Assembly: GCA_027452025.1 (NCBI GenBank)
Contig: DAIDHI010000035.1
Coordinates: forward strand, 62,001-126,000
Source of the DNA: Elusimicrobiota bacterium
Lineage (GTDB): Bacteria > Elusimicrobiota > Elusimicrobia > UBA1565 > UBA9628
Length of the DNA stretch: 64,000 nt
Direction: 5' to 3'
The notes under the pieces were generated by a model that did not search any database, was not told the DNA's origin, and saw nothing but the letters and a program-made list of their open reading frames with translations. The position numbers and the translations under genes were made by a program. This document shows, piece by piece, positions 45,171-52,513 of this stretch (positions are counted from its first letter, which is position 1; each line of letters opens with the position of its first letter).

Positions 45171-47139
45171 GAGCGCCGCCGGACGCTCCCAGCACCCAGG
45201 ACGCCCGCGGCTCGAGCGCGGCCAGAAGCGCCAGGCCGATGCCGGAAAGCCCGCCCATCAAGCCGGGCACGAAGGGCCGCTCGTAGAGGCCCTGGAAGCG
45301 AAACGCTCCCTTTGCCCGGTAGAAGGCGGCCAGGTCCCGACCGGCCTGCCGCGCTTCCCGCTTGCGGCCCAGGCGCGCCAGGACGGCGATGCGCCCGGCC
45401 TCGCCGCAGCACAGGTGATGCCGCCGCAACGGCGGCAAGGGCCTAGCCGAGGCGCCTTCGATCTCGGCCTCGGCCAGGGCCAGGCCGACGTCGCCGCAGC
45501 ACCAGCCGCCGGGCTTGGCGCGTTCGCGGGCGACGGAAAGCAGCGCGCGCGCCTCGCGCTCGCGTCCCAGCCGCCAAAGCGCGACGGCCGTCCCCGCAGG
45601 CCCGTGGCCGAAGCCCGCGCCCTCGGGGATCTTTCCCGCAAAGCTTGCGCAAAGAGCGGCCGCCTCGCGCCGGCGGCCGCGCGCCAGAAGCCACAGGCAG
45701 GCGCCCGCTTGGCCGTTGAGGACGTCCGCATCGCCCAGGCGCGGCGCGGGCACGAAGCCCGGCACGTCGTCTAAGCGGCAGGCGCGGCGAGCCAAGCGCG
45801 AGAACTCCGAACGTCCGCTCTGGAGCGAGAGCTCCTCGAGGAACACGGCCACGCCCGCGGCGCCCGAGTAGAGCGACGGGTCGCCGGGGCGGTAGGCCAT
45901 CGTGCGGCCGGGGCTGCGCAGCCGCGCGACGTCGAGCCAGACCGGCCCTCGCGGCGTCTCGACGGCCAGCTCCCCAAGCGCCTCGCCGATGGCGACGGCC
46001 CAAGACAACAGGGAGCCTCCGCGCGGCCTGAGCCGCGCCGACGCAAGCGCCAAGGCGCGCTCGCAGACGGCGGCGTCGAGCGCCGCGCCGCGCGGCGCGG
46101 CCGCCGGAGCGTAGGAAACGGGAATGTCCCGCCGTCGCAGGGCGCGGCGCTCGGCCGGCGCAAAGCCGAAGCGGTCCAGAGCGCCCTCCTGGGCCCTCTC
46201 GTCCTTCAGCAAATCCGGCGCCGTGCTCCAGAAGAGCCAGTCGGCGTAGTCCCGAGTGGACCGCGCAAGCGTCCTCGCTTTCAAGCCCGGCGGCACGGGC
46301 GGGCGCCGCGACCTCAGCCTCCGAGCGGCGCGCGAAAAGCCCCTCAGCACGGCCTTCGCGTCGAACGGCGCAGGGCGAGGCCCTTTCGGGAGGCGGTAGA
46401 CGAGGCGTCCGGCGCGAAAGGCCGGGCGCGTGATCGACGGCGGCCGCAGCGCGCCGAAAAGTCCGGAGTCGACCTCGCTGAGCGCCTCCTCGCCGGCGAA
46501 GCGCCACACGGGAAGAAGGCCGGTGGCCAGAGGCGCCCAGCGCCTCTCGCCGCCGTAGCCGAAGAGCCCCTCGAGGTCTGCCGGCACGGGACGACCGCCC
46601 TTGGAGAGCCAGTTCTCGCGGTGCAGATCCGTGGCGCCGGCCAGGGAGAGCAACGCCAGCAGGGCTCCCATGTCCTCGAGCCAGCGCTTGGTGGGCTTCG
46701 CCGGCGCCGGCGCCAAAGCCTCGTGCCAGCTCCAGCTCTTGCGGCCGAGGACCAGCGGGACCGGGAAATCCCACCCGGCCCAGGAGAGCAGCCGCGCGTA
46801 AGCGGCGTCGTGGGAGGCTGCGCGCGGCTTGTAGATCAGCCTCTTGCCCGAAGAGAAGACAAGCTCCATCACGGTGCGGCCTTTCTCGTGAGGATCGGAA
46901 AGCCCGGCGCGCAAGCGGCGCAGCCGTCCCAGCTTGCCGAAGAGCGTCTCCAGGTCCGTCCTGTCGGCGGCCAGCCGCTTCAAGCATTCGGCCCTCGCGC
47001 GGCCGGCGTCTTCTTCAATCGTCTTTTGCCAGCGCCGCAGGACGGGATAGCTGGCGGCGTCGAAAGACGCGCCGTCATAGGCGCGCGCGCGCGCCTCGAT
47101 CTCGCGCAGGCGTTTCTCTATATGAGCGTCTTGCCGCAC
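45133..47139 (-). CDS. lanM: compact LanM-type lanthipeptide synthetase (CCG zinc class)
   Basis: A 668-residue bifunctional enzyme. The dehydratase half (DUF4135) retains LIYKPR (101-106), GATDLHREN (168-176), the DLE metal site (188-190) and an R-x3-R-x-T-x2-Y element (289-298): the residues that phosphorylate and eliminate Ser/Thr. The cyclase half (from about 355) has SLYSGAAGVAVFL, DVLNGQAG, FGHGPAG and the zinc ligands in WCCG (Cys547) and LCCGE (Cys577, Cys578). Cys-Cys-Gly replaces the usual Cys-His-Gly, the hallmark of ProcM-like substrate-tolerant enzymes. It is about 300 residues shorter than normal LanM, missing the N-terminal part of the dehydratase. It should dehydrate and cyclise the precursor at 48020. 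Confidence 0.85.
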   Translation of the reverse strand: MRQDAHIEKRLREIEARARAYDGASFDAASYPVLRRWQKTIEEDAGRARAECLKRLAADRTDLETLFGKLGRLRRLRAGLSDPHEKGRTVMELVFSSGKRLIYKPRAASHDAAYARLLSWAGWDFPVPLVLGRKSWSWHEALAPAPAKPTKRWLEDMGALLALLSLAGATDLHRENWLSKGGRPVPADLEGLFGYGGERRWAPLATGLLPVWRFAGEEALSEVDSGLFGALRPPSITRPAFRAGRLVYRLPKGPRPAPFDAKAVLRGFSRAARRLRSRRPPVPPGLKARTLARSTRDYADWLFWSTAPDLLKDERAQEGALDRFGFAPAERRALRRRDIPVSYAPAAAPRGAALDAAVCERALALASARLRPRGGSLLSWAVAIGEALGELAVETPRGPVWLDVARLRSPGRTMAYRPGDPSLYSGAAGVAVFLEELSLQSGRSEFSRLARRACRLDDVPGFVPAPRLGDADVLNGQAGACLWLLARGRRREAAALCASFAGKIPEGAGFGHGPAGTAVALWRLGREREARALLSVARERAKPGGWCCGDVGLALAEAEIEGASARPLPPLRRHHLCCGEAGRIAVLARLGRKREARQAGRDLAAFYRAKGAFRFQGLYERPFVPGLMGGLSGIGLALLAALEPRASWVLGASGGAPIGGLPDRNTCR

Positions 47140-48008
47140 CGCACGACCTCGTTGATCTCATCGACGCAGCCGCGCCAGCGCCTGTCGACGAAGCGCGTCA
47201 TCGCCTCGTATTCGGCCGGGACCTTGAAGGTCGCGCCGTCCGTCTCGCGCGCCAGCGGCCCGTCGAGATGCCGGCGGATCGATTCGGCCACCAACGCCGC
47301 GGCGATCCCAAGGCCCCGCAGATCCTCCCGGACCCACGTATAGGTGTAGCGCAAAAGCCGCGGCAGCGGCCGATGGTTGACCTGCCAGGCGACCACTTCC
47401 CCTTTATAGCGCAGGCCGAGGCTGTTGCCGGGCTCAAGCCACGGCTCGCCGTGGAACGGGTAGAGATTGCACGGCAGCTTCCCGGCTCGGTAGCCGTCCT
47501 CGATCGCGGCGCGCTCACTCGACCGCAACTCGGACCAGGGGAAGAGCTCGAATGCGGCGGGCACGCGCAGACGGCGCAGCCACGGCGCCTTCAAGACCTT
47601 GCCGGAACCCACGAAGCGGCACATGAGGGCGACGCGGGAAAACCCGTCCCATCCCTCCTTCTTGAGCAAGGCCTCGGCGGCGTCGCGCATGGGGCGCCCG
47701 CGCTCGAGTGTCGCCTCCACGCGCCGGCGCCCCTCGGCGGCCAGGACTCGCGCCGCTTCCTCGAGAAGGCGCGCGGCCAAGCCGCGGCGCCGCAGATCGC
47801 GACGCGTGAGAATCGACAAGAGTTCGCAAGGCTCGGCGCGGCGCGCGAGCAGCAGGCCGGCGGGAGCCTCCGCCGCGTCCCAGGCGGCGAGCGCGAGGAA
47901 CGGGCGCTCCCGCCCGCCGGCCGAAAGCAGAGCCGGAATCAGGGCCGGAAAAGTCATCCCCTGGAAGGCATAGCCTTCCAGGGGATCGGAGAGCGCGGCG
48001 ACGCGCAT
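47118..48008 (-). CDS. tandem GNAT-fold acyltransferase
   Basis: A 296-residue protein with two GNAT domains. The first acyl-CoA/ACP-binding loop is LTRRDLRRRGLAARLLEEAA (about residues 68-87) and the second VREDLRGLGIAAALVAESIR (about 239-258). It lies between the precursor and LanM genes, 11 nt after the precursor stop and overlapping LanM by 22 nt. GNAT enzymes install acetyl or long acyl groups in lipolanthines/goadvionin and attach fatty acids to Lys/Orn in selidamides, whose precursors also have nitrile-hydratase-like leaders. Acylation of the core (Lys151, Lys178 or Lys210 or the N-terminus) or self-protection by acetylation are both possible. Confidence 0.8.
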   Translation of the reverse strand: MRVAALSDPLEGYAFQGMTFPALIPALLSAGGRERPFLALAAWDAAEAPAGLLLARRAEPCELLSILTRRDLRRRGLAARLLEEAARVLAAEGRRRVEATLERGRPMRDAAEALLKKEGWDGFSRVALMCRFVGSGKVLKAPWLRRLRVPAAFELFPWSELRSSERAAIEDGYRAGKLPCNLYPFHGEPWLEPGNSLGLRYKGEVVAWQVNHRPLPRLLRYTYTWVREDLRGLGIAAALVAESIRRHLDGPLARETDGATFKVPAEYEAMTRFVDRRWRGCVDEINEVVRCGKTLI

Positions 48009-48019
48009 GCGCGCGGGCG

Positions 48020-48652
48020 CTACTTGGACGCGGAGACGGCCATCGTGATGAAGCTGGAGAACATCGTGCCCACGCAGACGGCGGCGGCCGCTCCGCCGAC
48101 GTAGTTGGCGCCGGCTGCCTTGGCCACGCCGCCGCTGACGGTGACGATCGTGCCCTCGGTGGCCAGAGCGCTGCCGCAACCGCCGGCGCTCGGGTCGCCT
48201 TTGCCGCCGGCCACCATCTCCAGGTCGGCGTCGGAGAGCTCTCCGGACTTGGGCGGCACGTAAGGCAGGACGAAGCTCATCTGCTTGACCGAGTCCTCGT
48301 GCGCGACGATCTTGAGGCTCTTGGGCACGTTGGCCCCCGTGGCTTCCTTGATGGCCGCGGCCGGCTCCTTGAGGAGCTTCGCCTTGAACTTCGGGTCGGC
48401 CCAAGCCTTGCGGAAGACCTTGGCGACGTTGGGATCGAGCTTGTCGAGGAACGCGCCGTCGCCCTGGGGCGGCAGGACGGCATGGATCGTGGAGGGGCCG
48501 TTCTCGAAAACGCTCACCTCTACGCCCGCCGGCAGGTCCACGCCGATGGACTTGAGCGCGGCGGCCGGGTCCTTCTTGGCCAAGGCGCGGAACTTCTCAT
48601 CGTGGATGCCCTTGTCGGCGAGCTGCTGGATCTGCTGGAGATTATCGAACAT
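48020..48652 (-). CDS. RiPP precursor with duplicated nitrile-hydratase-like leader (NHLP)
   Basis: A 210-residue precursor. The leader ends in LSDADLEMVAGG (residues 139-150), a double-Gly site for the C39 peptidase encoded upstream. The NHase-alpha-like leader unit occurs twice: residues 18-62 (DEKFRALAKKDPAAALKSIG...) and 86-132 (DPKFKAKLLKEPAAAIKEAT...). The 60-residue core (151-210) has two Cys (159, 193), about a dozen Ser/Thr, three Lys (151, 178, 210) and a hydrophobic C-terminal half. A strong AAAGGAG site precedes the ATG. Two Cys allow at most two thioether rings made by LanM. Confidence 0.88.
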   Translation of the reverse strand: MFDNLQQIQQLADKGIHDEKFRALAKKDPAAALKSIGVDLPAGVEVSVFENGPSTIHAVLPPQGDGAFLDKLDPNVAKVFRKAWADPKFKAKLLKEPAAAIKEATGANVPKSLKIVAHEDSVKQMSFVLPYVPPKSGELSDADLEMVAGGKGDPSAGGCGSALATEGTIVTVSGGVAKAAGANYVGGAAAAVCVGTMFSSFITMAVSASK

Positions 48653-48689
48653 TTCGGCTCCTTTTACTCGATCTTAAAAAGAACGTCTT

Positions 48690-48717
48690 ATTTTAGCTAA
48701 CTAACTCGGACCGTCAA
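48690..48717 (-). promoter_or_regulatory. promoter of precursor-GNAT-LanM unit
   Basis: On the minus strand, TTGACG (48712-48717), 16 nt, TAAAAT (48690-48695). The -35 overlaps the stop codon of the tolC-like gene. A separate promoter lets the precursor be made in excess over the exporter. Confidence 0.65.
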
Positions 48718-50261
48718 GGCCCGGCTTTCGCCGCGCCGTAGTCGTTCTCGATATCGCCCAGAGCCAGGCGGTAGGCCGTCTCGGCCCGGAAGAGGTCGGC
48801 CCGGGCCGTGGCTTGATTGACCCGCGCCTGGGTCGTCTGGTACTCGACTTGCAGGAGGCGGAAGGAGTCCGACAACCCGAGCTGCAGGCGCTTCTGCTCC
48901 CCGGCCAACTGCCGCTGCGAGAGGTCCACGGCCTGATCGGCTTCGGCCAGGCGCGTGAAGCCGAAGCGCACGGCGCGATCGGCGGCGCGCACGTCCTGGC
49001 GCACGACGTTCTCGGCGGCGATGACCTGGAGGCGTCTGTTTTCCAAGGCGGCCAAAGCCGAGCGGTAGCGCCCGCGGTCGGCGCGCAAGAGCAGCGGGAA
49101 ATTCGTCTTGAAGCCGAAGGACCACTGCTTGTCGGCGAAATCAAGCGCGCGGTTGAGGGAGTTCCAGCGCGCCGAGTCCAGGTTCTGCTGATAGCTGCCC
49201 ACGCCGCCGAAGCTGCCGGTGGCGTCGAGCTCCGGCAGAGCGGCGCGCTTGGCCGCGTCGGCCTGCGCCTGGGCCTGCTCTTCCGAGGCGCGCGCGGCGA
49301 GCAGATCGGGCCGCTGCGACAGCGCCTGCTCCTCGGCCTTGGGAAGCGCCGCGAGCGCCCCCGAGGGCAGGGCTTCGGTGGTGGTGCGCACGTCGTAGCC
49401 CTCCGCGCGGAAGCGCCGGGCGACGTCCTCGCCGAAGGCGGTGAAGATCAGCTGGTCGACGGCGTCGCGGCGCGCCTGCTCGGCCCGGAGATAGGTGGTG
49501 CGGCGCTCGGCCGCGCCGGCCGCCGCGGTGAGCACGTCGAAAGGGGCGATCAACTGGCGCCGCTCGAGCTGCCGGTTGCGGGCCAGCAGAGAATCGCCGG
49601 CGTCCATCGAAAGCCGCGCCGCATCGGCCTGCGCTTCGGCCTGCTGAAGCTGCCAGTAGGCGTTTTCGGCGTCGGCCACGGCCTGCTCCAGGGCCCGGCG
49701 GGCCGTCGCGTCGGCGGCTTGCAGCGCGGCGAAGGCTTGGCGGATGGCGGCCAGCGCCGCGGCCGGACCGGCGTTGCGCAGCAGCGGCTGGCTGGCGCTG
49801 AAGAGAGCGGAGGCCGTGTGCAGCGCGGGAAATGGGATTTGCTGCTGGTCGGTGTCCCCGGCCGTAAACGAGATCTGCCCTCCGGTGAGCAGGTTCTGAG
49901 CCAGCGACGCGGAATAATCGAGCTGGCGCGTATCGTTGGGCGGCAGCGACAGGTCATTGGTGAAGGTCCGCGTGCGGTTGTAGTTTTGGCTCGCCGAAGC
50001 CTGGAAGGTCGGGTCAAAGAAGCCCTTGGCCGTCATGACCTGGCCCCGGGCGTCGGCCTGGCCCTGGCGCGACTGCAAATACCGCAGCTGCAGCGAGGCG
50101 GCCGCGGCCACGACCTGCGCCAGGCTGAGCGCGGTCTGCGGCGCGGACTCCGCCAGACTCGCCGTCGACACCATCACCTCTCCGGCATCCAGGGATGAGG
50201 CCGGGGCGGCCGGCGCGGCGGCGGCCCAAACGGCCAAGGCGGCGACGAGGGCCGCGCTCAT
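48714..50261 (-). CDS. TolC-family outer-membrane efflux protein
   Basis: A 515-residue outer-membrane factor. Signal peptide (MSAALVAALAVWAAAAPAAPA), then two copies of the TolC repeat: strands such as FSASQPLLRNAGPAAALAAI and long helices (AEEQALSQRPDLLAARASEE; VRQDVRAADRAVRFGF). It supplies the outer-membrane tunnel for the type I exporter whose adaptor and ABC subunits are encoded just upstream; ATG overlaps the ABC2 stop. Including a TolC in an NHLM locus suits a didermic host that exports the product to the medium. Confidence 0.9.
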   Translation of the reverse strand: MSAALVAALAVWAAAAPAAPASSLDAGEVMVSTASLAESAPQTALSLAQVVAAAASLQLRYLQSRQGQADARGQVMTAKGFFDPTFQASASQNYNRTRTFTNDLSLPPNDTRQLDYSASLAQNLLTGGQISFTAGDTDQQQIPFPALHTASALFSASQPLLRNAGPAAALAAIRQAFAALQAADATARRALEQAVADAENAYWQLQQAEAQADAARLSMDAGDSLLARNRQLERRQLIAPFDVLTAAAGAAERRTTYLRAEQARRDAVDQLIFTAFGEDVARRFRAEGYDVRTTTEALPSGALAALPKAEEQALSQRPDLLAARASEEQAQAQADAAKRAALPELDATGSFGGVGSYQQNLDSARWNSLNRALDFADKQWSFGFKTNFPLLLRADRGRYRSALAALENRRLQVIAAENVVRQDVRAADRAVRFGFTRLAEADQAVDLSQRQLAGEQKRLQLGLSDSFRLLQVEYQTTQARVNQATARADLFRAETAYRLALGDIENDYGAAKAGP

Positions 50262-52513
50262 GCCGTCTGCCGACAGGCAAGCTCGAAAAAGAGGCCTTTT
50301 CGGGCCATGAGCTCGTCGTAGGTGCCGGCCTCTTTGAGCGCGCCGCGGTCGATGACCAGGATTCGGTCGGCGTCGCGGATCGTGCTCAGGCGATGCGCGA
50401 TGACCAGGCGGGTGACCTTGAGCTTGGAAAGGCTCTCCGTCACGATGGCCTGGGTGCGGTTGTCCAACGCGCTGGTGGCCTCGTCGAAGAGAATGATGCG
50501 CGGCTTGCGCGCGAGAGCCCGCGCGATGATGAGCCTCTGGCGCTGGCCGCCCGAAAGCGTCGAGGCGCCTTCGCCGATGATCGTCTGCATCCCCATGGGC
50601 ATGCCGCGGATGTCGTCGGCCAAGCCAGCGGCCTCCGCGGCCGCCCAAGCCTCCTCCATGGAGAGCGGCAGGCCGCCCACGATGTTGGTGTAGACGTCTC
50701 CGGCGATGAGGCGGGCGTTCTGCAAAACGGCTCCAATCTGCCGGCGGATGGCCGTGACGTCGTGCTTGGCCAGATCCTTTCCATCGTAGTAGACGGCGCC
50801 GAGCTCGGGCTTTTCGAAACCCAGGAGCAGGCGCATGAGGCTGGACTTGCCCGAACCCGAGGGACCAACGACGGCCACGAACTGCCCCGGCTCGACATGG
50901 AAAGAGACGTCGTCGAGGACCCTCGGCCCATCGGCCCGGTAGCGGAAGGAAGCGTGCCTGACGTCGATACGCCCTTGCAGGAGCCCCGGATGCGCCTTGG
51001 AACCGTCGTCTTCGGGGACGGCCTCGAGGATGGGCCTGGCGCGCGACCAGAGCGGGCCCACGGCCGCCAGCTGCAAAGCGGTGGCGCTCAGCGACGTGCC
51101 CGCCGACAAAAACGTCGAGAACGCGGCCGAGAAGGCGATGAAATCGCCGACGGAGATCGGCGCGGCGCCCGGGTTCGAGGCTCCTGGATGCAGATTGGCG
51201 TCGACGACGTAATAAAGGACCATGGTCGAAAGGACGGGGATGAAGCCGTTGAACACGGAGGCGTAGGCGCCCAGGCGCTCGGCGGAGAACGCCGCCTGGC
51301 AGGACTCCGCGTAGCGGCGGCTCCAGACGGCGAAGGCCCGGGGCTCGGCCGCGCTCACGCGCAGCTTGGAGATGCCGTTGAGCAGCTGCAGGACCAGGCC
51401 GCCGAGCTTGCCCTCGAGCTCGGTAAGCGCGTAGCGCTTGCGCAAGGACAGCCACATCACGGCGATCTGGAACGCGGCCACGGCGGCCAGGACCAGGCAG
51501 GCCACCAGCGCCAACTGCGAATGGTAATGGAACAGCAGGAATAAATTGAAGCCGCCCTGGAGGCTGGCCACCGTCGAGGCGAGCACCGAGCCGCTGATGA
51601 GCTCCCGCATCGAGTTGACGGCGTTGGCGCGCATGGCGAGGTCGCCCACGGTGTATTCGCGAAAGAAGGGCGCCGGCAGCCGCAAGAGCCGGTCCCACAC
51701 GGCGGCCTGCACGCAGCCGCCCCACTTGCCTTCCACGCGCAGCAGCGCGATCGCCTGAGTGAACGAGAATGCGGCGCTGGCCGCGGCCGCGGCGATGAGC
51801 CCCAACGTGAAGTGCGCCAGGCCCGCCCGGTCCGCGCTCGGCACGACCACGTCGAAGATCTTGCCGGTGGCCATCGGGATGGCCATGCCGAGCAGGGCTC
51901 CGAGCACGCCTAGGGCGGCCGCCATGGCGACGTCGCGCGCCATGTCTCGCCCGAAAAACGCCAGCAGGCCCCGCAGCCCCACCTTTCCGTCCCCGAAAGG
52001 GCGATAGAGCGCGTAGGCGAAAGGGTGAAGAGCGGCCGCCGCCGCCCCATCGAGCGGCATGCGCGCGCCGGCCGCGGGCTCCAGAAGCTCGTAGCGCCCC
52101 GGCCCCAGCGGCAGGACGGCGACCGGCTCCAAGGCGTTGTCCTTGGCGTCCGGCCGGCCTCGAAAGGCGAGCAAGGCGCCGCAATCCGTCTTCCACCAGT
52201 CGCCGCGCAGCGCCACGCGGCGATGGCGCACGCGCGAGGCGGCGCAAACCGCCTCGACGCGGTGCCGCAAAGGAAGGCTTTCCGGGATGGCGGGCGGCGG
52301 CGATAACGCGATGCCCTCGGCCCTGGCCACGGCGGCGCAGGCGCGCGAGAGCGCGTCGTCGAATCCTTCCCAGCCCCGCGGATCGAAGCTCTCGGGCGTC
52401 TCGACGACGGCCGCCAAGTCCTGCAGCGCGCCGGCATACATCCGCTCGTCGAGCAGGGCGCGGCGTCCGGCGCGCTCCTCCTCGCGCGGGGCGTCGTCGA
52501 GGGCCTCAGGCAT
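50258..52513 (-). CDS. NHLM-type ABC transporter 2 (no peptidase)
   Basis: A 751-residue ABC exporter. The N-terminal 200 residues include LRGDWWKTDCGALLAF and a LEPVAVLPLGPGRYELLEP stretch, characteristic of the second transporter in nitrile-hydratase-leader microcin (NHLM) systems; no C39 peptidase motif is present. Six spans (about 220-500) are followed by an ATPase with GPSGSGKSSL, LSGGQRQRLIIARAL and IILFDEATSALD. ATG 52513 overlaps the end of the C39 transporter gene by 8 nt. It probably works with that transporter, perhaps as a heterodimer. Confidence 0.88.
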   Translation of the reverse strand: MPEALDDAPREEERAGRRALLDERMYAGALQDLAAVVETPESFDPRGWEGFDDALSRACAAVARAEGIALSPPPAIPESLPLRHRVEAVCAASRVRHRRVALRGDWWKTDCGALLAFRGRPDAKDNALEPVAVLPLGPGRYELLEPAAGARMPLDGAAAAALHPFAYALYRPFGDGKVGLRGLLAFFGRDMARDVAMAAALGVLGALLGMAIPMATGKIFDVVVPSADRAGLAHFTLGLIAAAAASAAFSFTQAIALLRVEGKWGGCVQAAVWDRLLRLPAPFFREYTVGDLAMRANAVNSMRELISGSVLASTVASLQGGFNLFLLFHYHSQLALVACLVLAAVAAFQIAVMWLSLRKRYALTELEGKLGGLVLQLLNGISKLRVSAAEPRAFAVWSRRYAESCQAAFSAERLGAYASVFNGFIPVLSTMVLYYVVDANLHPGASNPGAAPISVGDFIAFSAAFSTFLSAGTSLSATALQLAAVGPLWSRARPILEAVPEDDGSKAHPGLLQGRIDVRHASFRYRADGPRVLDDVSFHVEPGQFVAVVGPSGSGKSSLMRLLLGFEKPELGAVYYDGKDLAKHDVTAIRRQIGAVLQNARLIAGDVYTNIVGGLPLSMEEAWAAAEAAGLADDIRGMPMGMQTIIGEGASTLSGGQRQRLIIARALARKPRIILFDEATSALDNRTQAIVTESLSKLKVTRLVIAHRLSTIRDADRILVIDRGALKEAGTYDELMARKGLFFELACRQTA

